Shown: positions 45,246-54,647, numbered from the stretch's first letter. The stretch is 64,000 nucleotides of DNA from Paraburkholderia sprentiae WSM5005 (GCF_001865575.2 NZ_CP017561.2:3581993-3645992), one strand, 5' to 3'. A program made the numbers and translations. Notes: a model not told the origin generated them from the sequence alone.

Positions 45246-45481
45246 GATGTCTTGGGGCCCGGATGGGCAGGCAATGTCGATGCTCATCAATCTAGGCCCG
45301 ATCGTTACACAGTACGCGCCGGTTCTTGCTCTGTCATTCGGCCGCGCTGGGCTTGTCTTCGCGCTCATGGGGTCGTGACGGGTTAATCGCGTCCGAAGCG
45401 CTGCGGAACGTTCTGCCGCGGGGCGTTTTGCCTCAAGGCGCGTCAATTTCGCACGGTACCGGGTTTTCCCTTAAAAAGTTA
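45246..45481. other. non-coding region upstream of ada and of the small RNA
   Basis: No gene was seen. It must carry the ada promoter on the complement, but no clear -10/-35 pair or Ada box was identified. Confidence 0.35.
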
Positions 45482-45510
45482 TTGCGTCGCACCAACCCGA
45501 TGTGTATATT
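45482..45510 (+). promoter_or_regulatory. sigma70-type promoter of the small RNA
   Basis: TTGCGT (45482-45487) and TATATT (45505-45510) are separated by exactly 17 bases. It is followed at normal distance by a short transcript with its own terminator and no adjacent gene start. Confidence 0.7.
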
Positions 45511-45515
45511 AGTAC

Positions 45516-45579
45516 TTGTCTCCTCCATGTCTCCTCCTGATATGGATTCAGCCCGCTCCACTCGAGCGGGCTTTTTTTT
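45516..45579 (+). ncRNA. candidate small RNA with two anti-Shine-Dalgarno CUCCUCC motifs
   Basis: A predicted transcript of about 64 bases starts near 45516, six or so bases after the -10, and ends at a strong terminator at 45579. CTCCTCC occurs twice (45520-45526 and 45531-45537), both in the expected single-stranded 5' part. Such motifs complement ribosome-binding sites and mark the 'cuckoo'/CcsR-like anti-SD small RNAs known from alpha- and betaproteobacteria. No credible reading frame uses this segment. Relationship to that family is inferred from motif and architecture only. Confidence 0.7.
45551..45579 (+). terminator. rho-independent terminator of the small RNA
   Basis: GCCCGCTC/GAGCGGGC perfect 8-base stem, 5-base loop, followed by eight T. 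There is no rightward gene upstream that would need it: the gene to the left (ada) runs leftward. Confidence 0.9.
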
Positions 45580-45672
45580 GTCCGTTCCGCCGCGACTTCC
45601 CGCCGATCCGCCCCCGCCCGATCTCCTACACTTCGCTAATCGGCTCTCCGAACTAGCCAAAGGGCGTTCCAC

Positions 45673-46098
45673 ATGAAAATCCACATTCGCGAGATCGACC
45701 ACGTCGTGATCCGGGCGACGGACGTCGAAACCCTCACGCGCTTTTACTGCGACGTGCTCGGTTGCAGTGTCGAGAAAGAGCAGCGCGAACTCGGCCTCAC
45801 GCAACTGCGCGCGGGCCGGTCGCTGATCGATCTGTTGCAGGTCGGCGCGAAGCTCGATCGCGCGGAAAACGGCGCGGTGGGCACGGGACGCAACATGGAT
45901 CACCTGTGTCTGCGGGTCGAGTCGTTCGACGCCGACGCGCTGAAGGCGCATTTGAGCGCGCATGGCGCGCGGCTAGGCGAACAGGGAATGCGTTATGGCG
46001 CGGATGGTTTCGGGCCGTCGCTATATCTGTTCGACCCGGAGGGCAACATGATCGAATTGAAGGGGCCGCCGGAAGCGGCGCGGGTCACCTCGCTCTGA
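45673..46098 (+). CDS. VOC family (glyoxalase/bleomycin-resistance fold) protein
   Basis: A 141-residue two-module vicinal-oxygen-chelate protein: IREIDHVVIRATDVETLTRFYCDVLGCSVEKEQRELGLTQLRAG and NMDHLCLRVESFDADALKAHL, ending LYLFDPEGNMIELKGP. His in IDHVVI and MDHLCL and Glu in MIELKG are probable metal ligands. Family members include lyases, isomerases and dioxygenases, and the substrate cannot be told. It is convergent with yaeQ. Confidence 0.88.
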   Translation: MKIHIREIDHVVIRATDVETLTRFYCDVLGCSVEKEQRELGLTQLRAGRSLIDLLQVGAKLDRAENGAVGTGRNMDHLCLRVESFDADALKAHLSAHGARLGEQGMRYGADGFGPSLYLFDPEGNMIELKGPPEAARVTSL

Positions 46099-46141
46099 AG
46101 GCGGCGACGAAGCAACCCGAACCGCGATCAGATTTGAGCCA

Positions 46142-46696
46142 TCACGCGTCGGCGGGCGGTTTCAATACGGTCCAGTCGATCTTCACCGCATCGGCTTCGG
46201 CGCTGCCGAGCCACGCCTCGCCGTCCTGCACCGTGCATTGCAGCCGCATCGTGCGTTCGGCAAGCGAGCCGAGCGATGCCGCGACGTCCTCGCCGAGCGT
46301 CCACACCGTCACGTTGCGCAGGCGTTCGACCTTGTTGCGCACGCCCTGCCACCAGATCTCCGAGGTGCGCCCGCCATACGCGATGACGACCACGCGATTC
46401 GCGCGTCCGCTCGCCTTCGCGATGCGGCGCTCGTCGGGCTGTCCGACCTCGATCCACGTTTCGATCGCGCCGGTCAGGTCCTTCGCCCAAAGATCCGGTT
46501 CGTCGACATCCGATAAGCCTTTGCAAAACTCCAGCCGTTCCTGCGCGAACAGCGCGAACGCGGCGACGCGGACCATCATCCGTTCGTCGGTTTCCGAGGG
46601 GTGACGGGCGATCGTCAGCGAATGGTCGGCGTAATAGTGCCGGTCCATGTCCGCGATCTGCAGTTCCGCCTTGTATATCGTCGATTTGAGAGCCAT
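46142..46696 (-). CDS. yaeQ: YaeQ family protein
   Basis: A 184-residue YaeQ protein (PD-(D/E)XK nuclease-like fold): MALKSTIYKAELQIADMDRHYYADHSLTIARHPSETDERMMVRVAAFALFA, then DEPDLWAKDLTGAIETWIEVGQPDERRIAKASGRANRVVVIAYG, with the nuclease-like acidic and Lys residues, and a C-terminal tungsten-formylmethanofuran-like tail. In E. coli it was linked to suppression of rfaH loss; the biochemical role is unknown. The start at 46696 matches the family; the frame to 46786 is a spurious extension. Confidence 0.93.
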   Translation of the reverse strand: MALKSTIYKAELQIADMDRHYYADHSLTIARHPSETDERMMVRVAAFALFAQERLEFCKGLSDVDEPDLWAKDLTGAIETWIEVGQPDERRIAKASGRANRVVVIAYGGRTSEIWWQGVRNKVERLRNVTVWTLGEDVAASLGSLAERTMRLQCTVQDGEAWLGSAEADAVKIDWTVLKPPADA

Positions 46697-46838
46697 GCCG
46701 TTGCTAAACCAGGCGCTCGCTCCACCGGAGCGCAGCGAAAATGAATCGTCGACGGCGCGTTGCCGCTTCTTGTGTTTGCTGTACATCGCATGTTCCTCCC
46801 GCGCCGTCAGTCGGTGCCTACGACACAGGAGGAAGCAT

Positions 46839-47816
46839 TTACCGCGCCACGGCGGGTTCCATGGCCGCGCCGTACACCTCGCGAGCCGCCTCCCGCAACG
46901 CCTCGAGCACGACGGCGGCGGCCGGGGACAACAGATGCGACTGGCGCGTGATGATACCGAATGTATCCATCCTGCACGGTAAATCGATCGGTACCCGCTT
47001 CAGCACGCCGTACTGTTGGTATTGACGCGCCACTTCGTCAGGCAACACCGCCAACATGTCGCTTTGCAGCAGCAGGCTGGAAATCGCGAGGAAGTTGTTC
47101 GTATTGACGACGTTCTGCGGCGGGTTCAGTCCGATCTGCGAAAACATCAGATCGAAGCGATGGCGCAGCACGCTGCCCGGCGGATGCAGCACCCAGCTCG
47201 CGTTGACGATGCCGCGCAGCGTCAGCCCCGTTTCGCTTTCGAGCGGATGACCCGGACGCGCGACCACGCACAGGGGTTCGTCGGCGAGCGGTTCGTAGCG
47301 CACATCGGTTTTGAACTGATTCTGCCGTTCGAGCACGCGCCCGATCATGATGTCGAGATCGCCTTCGGCAAGCCGCGGCAGCATCACGTCGGAGGTCTCG
47401 ACCTCGGTCCAGATCTGCAGCTGCGGATAACGCTCCTTCACGCTCGCGATCGCGCGCGGCACCATCGTCGCGGCGGCCGCGGCGATCACGCCGATACGCA
47501 CCTGACCCGCGAGACCCGAGCGCAGCGCCGAGATTTCGTCGTGCGCCTGGCTCAAGTTCGACAGCACCATGCGCGCATGGCGGATCATCACCTCGCCGTA
47601 CAGCGTCGCGTGCATGCCGTGCGGCGTGCGGTCGAACAGGCTGACGCCGAGCATGTCCTCGAGTTCTTTCAGCAGCCGGGACGCCGCCGGCTGCGTCATG
47701 CCGAGCACGTCCGCTGCGCGGCGCACGTTGCCCTCCTCCTCCATCGCCGCAAGCAGCAGCAACTGGCGTGTCTTGAGCCGCGCGCGCACGAACCAGTTCG
47801 AATAGCTACGCGTCAT
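46839..47816 (-). CDS. LysR family regulator (GbpR-like, sugar-locus regulator)
   Basis: A 325-residue LysR protein: MTRSYSNWFVRARLKTRQLLLLAAMEEEGNVRRAADVLGMTQPAASRLLKELEDMLGVSLFDRTPHGMHATLYGEVMIRHAR. The N-terminal RSYSNWFVRARLKTRQLLLL closely follows GbpR, the regulator of galactose/arabinose-binding protein genes. It diverges from the aldehyde dehydrogenase-araFGH cluster, which fits control of sugar uptake. The effector is probably a sugar or sugar acid (inference). Confidence 0.9.
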   Translation of the reverse strand: MTRSYSNWFVRARLKTRQLLLLAAMEEEGNVRRAADVLGMTQPAASRLLKELEDMLGVSLFDRTPHGMHATLYGEVMIRHARMVLSNLSQAHDEISALRSGLAGQVRIGVIAAAAATMVPRAIASVKERYPQLQIWTEVETSDVMLPRLAEGDLDIMIGRVLERQNQFKTDVRYEPLADEPLCVVARPGHPLESETGLTLRGIVNASWVLHPPGSVLRHRFDLMFSQIGLNPPQNVVNTNNFLAISSLLLQSDMLAVLPDEVARQYQQYGVLKRVPIDLPCRMDTFGIITRQSHLLSPAAAVVLEALREAAREVYGAAMEPAVAR

Positions 47817-47881
47817 CGTGTGGTCTCCAGGTTTTTACGAGCGATGTTTGTACATTCTTCCGCTGAAGCTCCCATGATGCC

Positions 47882-47897
47882 ATATCGAAACTGATAT
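47882..47897. promoter_or_regulatory. possible GbpR-type operator
   Basis: ATATC-N6-GATAT inverted repeat in the 171-base space between the divergent LysR gene and the aldehyde dehydrogenase gene. It is a candidate regulator site by position and symmetry alone. Confidence 0.35.
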
Positions 47898-47987
47898 CGG
47901 AGAAGCTTAAAAAGGGATTGGAAAGTTATTGGCACGGCTCATACCATTCGTGGACTTTTCTGAACTTCCGGTGCGCCTTTTCCGCCG

Positions 47988-49436
47988 ATGAACCGCGATC
48001 CGCTCGTCCCGCTCGTTGCCAGCCCGTTTCGCCATTACATCAATGGCGGATGGGAGACCGGCGCGACCACGGGCGTGTCGCTCAATCCGTCGGATCTCGA
48101 CGAGCCGGTCGGCGAGTACGTGCGCGCCGACGTGCGGCAGACGGACAGCGCGATCGAGGCCGCGCACGCGGCGTTTCGCGAGTGGTCGCTCGCCTCCGCG
48201 CAGCGCCGCGCCGACGCGCTGGACGCGATCGGCAGCGAAATGCTCGCGCGCCGCGAGGAACTGGCTCGGCTGCTCGCGCGTGAAGTCGGCAAGGTGCTGC
48301 CCGAGGCGCTCGCCGAAGCGACGCGCGCAGGGCAGCTGTTCAAACTGTTCGCGGCCGAGGCGCTGCGCGCGTTCGTCGAGCCGCTCGCGTCGGCGCGTGC
48401 CGGCGTCGAAATCGACGTGACGCGCGAGCCGCTCGGGGTGGTCGGCATCATCGCGCCGTGGAGCGCGCCGCTTGCGACCGCCGCGGCGAAGATCGGCGCG
48501 GCGCTCGCGCACGGCAACTGCGTCGTCTATAAGCCTGCCGAATCAGTGCCCGCTTGCGCCGCGGCGCTCGCGTCGATCGTCAGTCGTGCTGGCTTGCCGG
48601 CCGGCGTGTTCAACCTCGTCATGGGCAGCGGGCGCAAGGTCGGCGCGCGCATCGTCGCGCATCCGCTCGTCGCCGCGATCAGCTTCACCGGTTCGTCCGA
48701 CACCGGCACGCGCGTGCTGCAGGCCGCCGCCATGCGCCAGGCGCGCGTGCAGCTGGAGATGGGCGGCAAGAATCCGTTTGTTGTGTTGGCCGACGCCGAT
48801 CTCGACGGCGCGGTCGACGCGGCGCTCACCGGTGCGTTCAGCGCGACCGGCCAGCGCAGCACGGCGGCCGCGCGGCTGATCGTCGAACGCGCGGTGTTCG
48901 CGCCGTTCATCGACGCGTTGCAGGCGAAGCTCGCAAAGCTAACCGTCGATCACGCGCTGAAGCACGGCACCGATATCGGCCCGGTGGCGAATGCCGCGCA
49001 GCTGGAACGCAATCTCGACTACGTGCGCGTCGGCGAGCAGGAAGGCGCGCAGTTGCTGCGCGGCGGGCGGCAACTCGAACGCGCGACGCGCGGATTTTTT
49101 TTCGAGCCGGCGCTGTTTATCGGCGAACCGGAGCATCGCATCGCGCGCGAAGAGATTTTCGGGCCGCTCGCGGTCGTGCTGCGCGCGGACGATTACGAAC
49201 ACGCGCTACATCTCGCGAACGACACCGCCTACGGACTGTGCGCCGGCATCTGCACGCGCTCGCTCGAACGCGCGCGGCATTTTCGCCGCCACGTACAGAG
49301 CGGTCTCGTCACGATCAATCTGCCGACCACGGCCGTCGAGCATCACGGACCCGGCGGTGGGCGCAAGGCGTCGGCCTACGGCGCGAGCGATGCCGCGTTC
49401 TGGACCGCCGTGAAAACGGCGTACCTGGCGGGCTAG
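47988..49436 (+). CDS. aldehyde dehydrogenase family protein lacking the catalytic cysteine
   Basis: A 482-residue intact frame of the NAD(P)-dependent aldehyde dehydrogenase superfamily (INGGWETG, KPAESVPACAAALASIVSRAGLPAGVFNLVMGSG, LEMGGKNPFVVLADADLDGAV, EEIFGPLAVVLRADDYEHALHLANDTAYGL). General-base Glu257 (LEMGGK) is present, but the usual GQRC motif reads GQRS (Ser291) and the usual PWN reads PWS (Ser159), so both the nucleophile and the oxyanion Asn are replaced. It may have no dehydrogenase activity. It precedes araFGH and diverges from the GbpR-like regulator. Confidence 0.85.
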   Translation: MNRDPLVPLVASPFRHYINGGWETGATTGVSLNPSDLDEPVGEYVRADVRQTDSAIEAAHAAFREWSLASAQRRADALDAIGSEMLARREELARLLAREVGKVLPEALAEATRAGQLFKLFAAEALRAFVEPLASARAGVEIDVTREPLGVVGIIAPWSAPLATAAAKIGAALAHGNCVVYKPAESVPACAAALASIVSRAGLPAGVFNLVMGSGRKVGARIVAHPLVAAISFTGSSDTGTRVLQAAAMRQARVQLEMGGKNPFVVLADADLDGAVDAALTGAFSATGQRSTAAARLIVERAVFAPFIDALQAKLAKLTVDHALKHGTDIGPVANAAQLERNLDYVRVGEQEGAQLLRGGRQLERATRGFFFEPALFIGEPEHRIAREEIFGPLAVVLRADDYEHALHLANDTAYGLCAGICTRSLERARHFRRHVQSGLVTINLPTTAVEHHGPGGGRKASAYGASDAAFWTAVKTAYLAG

Positions 49437-49593
49437 AAGCAATGAGCCGCGGCAGCCATTTCGCCGTGACAGGCGCGCAACGCTCGGTGTACTGCGCGCA
49501 GATCCGCCATTCGCGCGACGGCTGACGCCGCCCGCGTTACCCCGCTGCAACTAAACGACATCAATGCAGCTTTTCAACCTCAGGAGACAGTAG

Positions 49594-50598
49594 ATGACCA
49601 GCAAGCTTCGCCGTTTGACCCTGACCGCGATGGCCGCCGCCGCCCTCGCCGCCCCGTTCGCCGCGCAACTGTCCGCCCGCGCGGATGAGCCGCTCAAAGT
49701 CGGCTTCCTTGTAAAGATGCCGGAACAGGCGTGGTTCATCAACGAACAGAAAGCCGCGACCGCGCTCGGTAAGAAGGACGGATTCTCGGTGGTCAACATC
49801 GGCACGCCCGACGGCGAAAAAGTGCTCGCCGCGATCGACAACCTCGGCGCGCAAGGCGCGAAAGGCTTCGTGATTTGCGCGCCCGACGTCCGTCTCGGAC
49901 CGGCGATTCAGGCACGCGCGAAGCGCTACAACATGAAGTTCGTGACCGTCGACGACCAGCTGGTCGATTCGACCGGCAAGCCGCTGGCGAACGTGCCGCA
50001 CCTCGGCATGTCGGCGTTCAAGATCGGCAACCAGGTAGGCCAGGCGATCGCGGACGAAATGAAGCGCCGCGGCTGGAAGCCTGAGGAAGTCGGCGCGCTG
50101 CGGATCACGGACTACGAACTGCCCACCGCGAAGCTGCGCACCGACGGCGCGACGCAGTCGCTGCTCGCCGGCGGCTTCAAAAAGGAAAACGTCTTCGACG
50201 CGCCGCAAAAAACCACCGACGACGAAGGCGGCTTCAACGCGGTGTCGCCGGTGCTCGCGCAGCATCCGAACATCAAGAAGTGGGTGATCTTCGCGCTTAA
50301 TGAGGAAAGCGTGCTCGGCGGCGTGCGGGCGACCGAGCAGCTGCATATTCCGGCCGCGGACGTGATCGGCGTCGGCATCAACGGCGCGGGCGAGGCGTTC
50401 GCCGAGTTCCAGAAGAAGGAACCGACGGGCTTCTACGGCACGATCGCGGTCAGCTCGACGAACCACGGCAAGGAAAGCACTGAAAACCTTATTGAGTGGA
50501 TCAAGGACGGCAAGCAGCCGCCCGCCGACACGCAGACCACCGGCAAGCTGATGGTGCGCGGCAACTGGCAGGACGTGCGCAAGGAACTGGGTATTTAA
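49594..50598 (+). CDS. araF: arabinose-type ABC transporter substrate-binding protein
   Basis: A 334-residue periplasmic sugar-binding protein. Signal peptide [30 protein letters not shown]. The mature part ([89 protein letters not shown]) follows E. coli AraF closely from memory. It captures L-arabinose or a related sugar. A CAGGAGA ribosome site precedes the ATG. First gene of araFGH. Confidence 0.9.
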   Translation: MTSKLRRLTLTAMAAAALAAPFAAQLSARADEPLKVGFLVKMPEQAWFINEQKAATALGKKDGFSVVNIGTPDGEKVLAAIDNLGAQGAKGFVICAPDVRLGPAIQARAKRYNMKFVTVDDQLVDSTGKPLANVPHLGMSAFKIGNQVGQAIADEMKRRGWKPEEVGALRITDYELPTAKLRTDGATQSLLAGGFKKENVFDAPQKTTDDEGGFNAVSPVLAQHPNIKKWVIFALNEESVLGGVRATEQLHIPAADVIGVGINGAGEAFAEFQKKEPTGFYGTIAVSSTNHGKESTENLIEWIKDGKQPPADTQTTGKLMVRGNWQDVRKELGI

Positions 50599-50690
50599 GC
50601 GAGGTTCTCGCAGCAGACGGCGGGCCGCCTCGTGCCTCGCGTTCAGCGCGAGCGCGGCCCGCTCAAGTTTCATCCGTTCGAGGTTTTTCG

Positions 50691-52250
50691 ATGACGTCCT
50701 TAATCACCGGGTCTCATGCCAGCGACGCGGCGCTCGCGCCCTCGCCTGCATCGACGCCCGCAGCCGACGCCTCTTATCTCCGGCTCGCCGGCATCACCGT
50801 GCGCTTTCCGGGCGTGCTTGCGCTCGACCAGGTCTCGCTCGAAGTGCGCCGCGGCGAGGTGCACGGCCTGATGGGCGAAAACGGCGCTGGCAAGTCCACG
50901 CTGCTGAAGGTGCTGTCCGGGGTCAATCATCCTGTGTCGGGCACGCTGTCGCTCGACGGCGTCGAGCAGCAGTTCGCGACGACCAAGGCGGCCATCGCCG
51001 CGGGCATCGCGATCATCTATCAGGAACTGCATCTGGTGCCGGAGCTGACCGTCGCCGAGAACCTGATGCTCGGCGCGCTGCCGAATCGCTTCGGGGTACT
51101 GGACGAAAAGGCGCTGGTCGCGCGTGCGATGCGCGAGCTCGAGCGGCTCGGTGAGAAGCTCGATCCGTCGCAGCAGGTCAAGCATCTGTCGATCGGACAG
51201 CGGCAGATGATCGAAATCGGCAAGGCGCTGATGCGCGACGCGCGCGTGATCGCATTCGACGAACCGACCAGCTCGCTGTCGTCGCGTGAAACGACGCAAC
51301 TGTTCCGCATCATCCGTGCACTGAAGGCCGAAGGCCGCGCGATCATCTACGTCACGCACCGGATGGATGAGGTCTACGAGCTGTGCGATCGCGTCACCGT
51401 GTTTCGCGATGGCCGCCGCATCGATACCTTCGAGGCCGGGGCGGGACTCGATCGCGATCGGCTGATCAGCTGTATGGTCGGCCGTTCGATCACCGACGTG
51501 TACGGCTATCGCACGCGCGAGCTCGGCGGCGTGCAGCTTCAGGTCAATGGCGTGATGGGACCGGGCCTGCGCGAACCGGCTAGCTTTTCGGCACGCAAGG
51601 GCGAGATCGTCGGCTTTTTCGGGCTCGTCGGCGCGGGCCGCTCCGAGCTGATGAAGCTGATCTACGGCGCAGTCAAGCCGAGCGCCGGCGAGGTCTTGCT
51701 AAGGGGCAAGCGCGTGCGGTTCGCGACGCCGCGCGACGCGGTGCGCGCCGGTGTCGCGCTATGTCCCGAGGATCGCAAGCAGGAAGGCATCGTGTCGATC
51801 GCGTCGGTGTCGGACAACCTGAACATCAGCTGCCGCCGCCACTTCAGCCGCTTCAACGTGCTCAACGGCCGCAAGGAAGCGCAGACCACGCGCGAGTTCA
51901 TCGGCAAGCTCGCGATCAAGACCCGCAATGGTGACACGCCGATCGGCACGCTGTCGGGCGGCAATCAGCAGAAGGTGATCCTGTCGCGCTGGCTCGCCGA
52001 AGAGATCGACGTATTCCTGATGGACGAGCCGACGCGCGGCATCGACGTCGGTGCGCGCAGCGAAATCTACGGGCTGCTGTATGGGCTCGCCGAGGCGGGC
52101 CGCACGGTCATCGTCGTCTCGAGCGATCTTGCTGAAGTGATCGGCGTAACCGATCGCGTGATCGTGATGAAGGAAGGCCGCATCGTCGGCGATCTGCCGA
52201 AGGCGCAGGCTACGCCGGATGCGCTGATCAAGCTGGCGTTGCCGCGCTGA
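50691..52250 (+). CDS. araG: sugar ABC transporter ATP-binding protein (AraG)
   Basis: A 519-residue double ATPase. The first domain has [24 protein letters not shown] and [11 protein letters not shown]. The second, as usual in this family, has a degenerate Walker A ([10 protein letters not shown]) but a good signature ([34 protein letters not shown]). It energises uptake through AraH. The start at 50691 was chosen because the frame upstream (to 50496) overlaps araF out of frame. Confidence 0.93.
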   Translation: MTSLITGSHASDAALAPSPASTPAADASYLRLAGITVRFPGVLALDQVSLEVRRGEVHGLMGENGAGKSTLLKVLSGVNHPVSGTLSLDGVEQQFATTKAAIAAGIAIIYQELHLVPELTVAENLMLGALPNRFGVLDEKALVARAMRELERLGEKLDPSQQVKHLSIGQRQMIEIGKALMRDARVIAFDEPTSSLSSRETTQLFRIIRALKAEGRAIIYVTHRMDEVYELCDRVTVFRDGRRIDTFEAGAGLDRDRLISCMVGRSITDVYGYRTRELGGVQLQVNGVMGPGLREPASFSARKGEIVGFFGLVGAGRSELMKLIYGAVKPSAGEVLLRGKRVRFATPRDAVRAGVALCPEDRKQEGIVSIASVSDNLNISCRRHFSRFNVLNGRKEAQTTREFIGKLAIKTRNGDTPIGTLSGGNQQKVILSRWLAEEIDVFLMDEPTRGIDVGARSEIYGLLYGLAEAGRTVIVVSSDLAEVIGVTDRVIVMKEGRIVGDLPKAQATPDALIKLALPR

Positions 52251-52324
52251 TCGCCGACCGGAACGCACCACTCGAGCTTTTACCGAATACCGCAGCGAAA
52301 GCGGCATTGAATGGAACAGACATC

Positions 52325-53329
52325 ATGAATACACCTTCAACCGACTCCTCGACCACGGCCGTCGCCTCCGCGGGTTTGACCGCGCGCGCCGCGCGCACCT
52401 GGGACCTGATCAACAAATCCGGCATCGTGATGGTGTTCGTCATCCTGTTCGCGGTGCTGTCGTTCACGGTCCCGGACTTTCTGAGCACCCGCAATATCCA
52501 GGGCCTGCTGCTGTCGGTCACGCTGATCGGCTCGATCTCCGTCACGATGATGTTCGTGCTCGCGCTCGGCGAGGTGGACTTGTCGGTGGCGTCGATCGTC
52601 GCGTTTTCGGGCGTGGTGGCTTCCGTGCTGATCACCGCGACGCACAGTGTGTTCGTCGGCGTCACGGCCGGCGTGCTCGCGGGCGGCGCGGTCGGCCTGG
52701 TCAACGGCACGCTGGTGGCGCGCTACAAGATCAACTCGCTGATCGTCACGCTCGCGATGATGGAGGTCGTCCGCGGCCTTGCGTACATCACGTCGAACGG
52801 CGACGCCGTGATGATTTCCGAGGAGCGCTTTTTCGATCTCGGCGGCGGCTCGTTCCTCGGCATTTCGTATCCGATCTGGAGCAACATCGTCGGCTTCGTG
52901 CTGTTCGGCTTCCTGCTGAAAAAGACCGTGTTCGGCAAGAACGTGCTGGCCGTCGGCGGCAATAGCGAAGCGGCTGTGCTCGCCGGGCTGCCCGTCACGC
53001 GCATCAAGATCACCGTGTTCGTACTGCAAGGCCTGGTAACCGGGTTCGCGGGCGTGATGCTCGCGTCGCGCATGAGCCTCGGCGATCCGAAGACATCGGT
53101 CGGGCTCGAACTCGGCGTGATTTCCGCATGCGTGCTCGGCGGCGTGTCACTGACGGGCGGTGTCGCGACCATCTCGGGCGTGCTGGTCGGCGTGCTGATC
53201 ATGGGCTCGGTGCAGGACGCCATGAGCCTGCTGAACGTGCCCACGTTCTATCAATACCTGATTCGCGGCGGCATCCTGCTGCTCGCGGTGCTGTTCGACC
53301 AGTTCCGCCGCAGCAAGCGCGTGCACTGA
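52325..53329 (+). CDS. araH: sugar ABC transporter permease (AraH)
   Basis: A 334-residue polytopic permease of the RbsC/AraH type with 8-10 membrane segments (GIVMVFVILFAVLSFTVPDFLSTRNIQGLLLSVTLIGSISVTMMFVLALGEVDLSVASIVAFSGVVASVLI) and the EAA-like loop region (NSEAAVLAGLPVTRIKITVFVLQG). The ATG at 52325 has GGAACAG upstream and is preferred to a TTG six codons earlier. It ends the operon and is followed by a strong terminator. Confidence 0.93.
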   Translation: MNTPSTDSSTTAVASAGLTARAARTWDLINKSGIVMVFVILFAVLSFTVPDFLSTRNIQGLLLSVTLIGSISVTMMFVLALGEVDLSVASIVAFSGVVASVLITATHSVFVGVTAGVLAGGAVGLVNGTLVARYKINSLIVTLAMMEVVRGLAYITSNGDAVMISEERFFDLGGGSFLGISYPIWSNIVGFVLFGFLLKKTVFGKNVLAVGGNSEAAVLAGLPVTRIKITVFVLQGLVTGFAGVMLASRMSLGDPKTSVGLELGVISACVLGGVSLTGGVATISGVLVGVLIMGSVQDAMSLLNVPTFYQYLIRGGILLLAVLFDQFRRSKRVH

Positions 53330-53379
53330 CGCGCCATTGCCCGTGGCCGGTTTCCTGCGCTTTGCGAGAAGGCGTACTG

Positions 53380-53415
53380 CCGATGCGGATCGACAAAATC
53401 CGCATCGGTTTTTTT
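53380..53415 (+). terminator. rho-independent terminator of araFGH
   Basis: CCGATGCGGAT/ATCCGCATCGG perfect 11-base stem with a 7-base loop, followed by seven T, 51 bases after the araH stop. Confidence 0.92.
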
Positions 53416-53576
53416 ATTGCACGCAAACAGGGCCGGCATGAATAGCAATAAGAAAACGGCCTGGCATTCGAATGCACAAGCCGCTTTTTAGCTCAAGCGT
53501 TCACCCTCGACTTTAAAGCCGCGGCGCATACGCATGCGACCGTATTCCGGCTTTTGTCGGAATACCGGTGTTGTGC

Positions 53577-53915
53577 TTATTGCTTGATAAATCGGTCGTT
53601 CGCCCACAGCCCCTCGGTGTCGCTATTGCCCGCATTCACGAACTCGACGTCGTGGCCGACCACGCGCACCACGCGGAAACTCGAGTCGGCCGGTGTCGAC
53701 ACGCATTGATATCCGGAGAAGAACTCTTGCATTTGCTGCTGTTCACCGGCTTGCGCGTGGTGATCGGCGGCATCGAGCTTGTCCTTCGATACGCAGCCAT
53801 ACGCATTGGCCTTGAATTGGATCGTTTGCTGCGGCTTAATCACGACGTCTTGCGCCTGAGCGCTAGCGGCAGCCAAACCCGCAATGGCGAAAACAACGGC
53901 AATTCGAGTCCTCAT
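53577..53915 (-). CDS. hypothetical exported protein
   Basis: 112 residues with a Sec signal peptide (MRTRIAVVFAIAGLAAASAQAQ) and a small mature domain (DVVIKPQQTIQFKANAYGCVSKDKLDAADHHAQAGEQQQMQEFFSGYQCVSTPADSSFRVVRVVGHDVEFVNAG) with two cysteines likely to form a disulfide. A perfect GGAGGAA ribosome site precedes the ATG. It is probably periplasmic. No known domain was recognised. Confidence 0.7.
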   Translation of the reverse strand: MRTRIAVVFAIAGLAAASAQAQDVVIKPQQTIQFKANAYGCVSKDKLDAADHHAQAGEQQQMQEFFSGYQCVSTPADSSFRVVRVVGHDVEFVNAGNSDTEGLWANDRFIKQ

Positions 53916-54080
53916 TTCTTCCTCCGGTGCGGGCCGAAAAAATACTCAGGTTAGCTATGTATTTAACTTTAACGTTGGACCCGCATCTCGCACTCTAGGA
54001 GAACCAAGGAGAACAACAAGCACATCTTGTGTGCGGTCGCAACAGTGGCGAATCGTCGCACTCTGTGCCGCAGGAGATTA
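53916..54080. other. non-coding stretch of lower GC
   Basis: No gene was seen. Sequence around 53940-54080 is less GC-rich than neighbouring genes and presumably holds the promoters of the flanking small genes. Confidence 0.3.
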
Positions 54081-54308
54081 ATGCCTGAGCAGACGCTGCA
54101 ACAAGTGGAAACGAAATGGATAACTAAAAAGCCGATTGCGCGCACGCCTTTAACAGGTGAGGCTTTGCGCAGACATTCGCGTAAACGCGTACGGTCAATT
54201 AAGCGATTTAGTACAAGGCGATCGACCATTTTGTGCGTCGCACACAAACTCGTTGAACAGGCGAACGCTGGCTCGCGCAATAACGCGGCAGGTGCAGAAA
54301 ACAAATGA
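54081..54308 (+). CDS. possible small basic protein
   Basis: A 75-codon frame starting at an ATG preceded by a strong CAGGAG site 6 bases away. The product (MPEQTLQQVETKWITKKPIARTPLTGEALRRHSRKRVRSIKRFSTRRSTILCVAHKL, then NNAAGAENK) is very basic and has no known domain. Base composition is lower in GC than core genes, so it may be acquired or spurious. The ribosome site is the main support. Confidence 0.35.
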   Translation: MPEQTLQQVETKWITKKPIARTPLTGEALRRHSRKRVRSIKRFSTRRSTILCVAHKLVEQANAGSRNNAAGAENK

Positions 54309-54419
54309 TGCCAGGCGTGTCGGGTGCGCCTGAATTCTGAGCGGATCCGCGTCGCGCCAGCATGCGGGTACAGGCGGTGCTCTACAATGAAAACAAATCT
54401 CCTGCACCTGGAGGCTATC

Positions 54420-54599
54420 GTGAACGAGCACGTGATACTCGGGATTTTCCTAGTCGTTCCGCTGCTGATCGTGATGTTTCTCTTTTCCGACGAATTATGG
54501 CAGGAGCACCGCGACCTGCACGACGGACGGCCGTTGCCAGCGCCTCGCCGACGCATCGACTGGCGGCATCCGCTGCGCCGTTCGCGCGAGCGGCTCTGA
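54420..54599 (+). CDS. small single-span membrane protein
   Basis: 59 residues starting at GTG with CTGGAGG 5 bases upstream: MNEHVILGIFLVVPLLIVMFLFSDELWQEHRDLHDGRPLP, then a very basic tail (RRRIDWRHPLRRSRERL). One transmembrane helix (about residues 5-23) is followed by a charged cytoplasmic tail. The in-frame ATG at 54324 or 54381 would give longer forms, but the GTG fits the ribosome site best. Function unknown. Confidence 0.5.
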   Translation: MNEHVILGIFLVVPLLIVMFLFSDELWQEHRDLHDGRPLPAPRRRIDWRHPLRRSRERL

Positions 54600-54621
54600 G
54601 ATTGGAAGCGGATCGCCAAAG

Positions 54622-54647
54622 AAAAAAGCCTGCCACGGGGGCAGGCT
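54622..54647 (-). terminator. rho-independent terminator of the HIT gene
   Basis: On the complement, AGCCTGCC/GGCAGGCT with a 5-base loop is followed by a run of T. It lies about 150 bases beyond the HIT stop. Confidence 0.7.

Noticed and set aside
49561..50673. 370-codon frame opposite araF
   Set aside because: No motif, low-complexity Arg/Ala/Leu product; araF on the other strand is complete with signal peptide.
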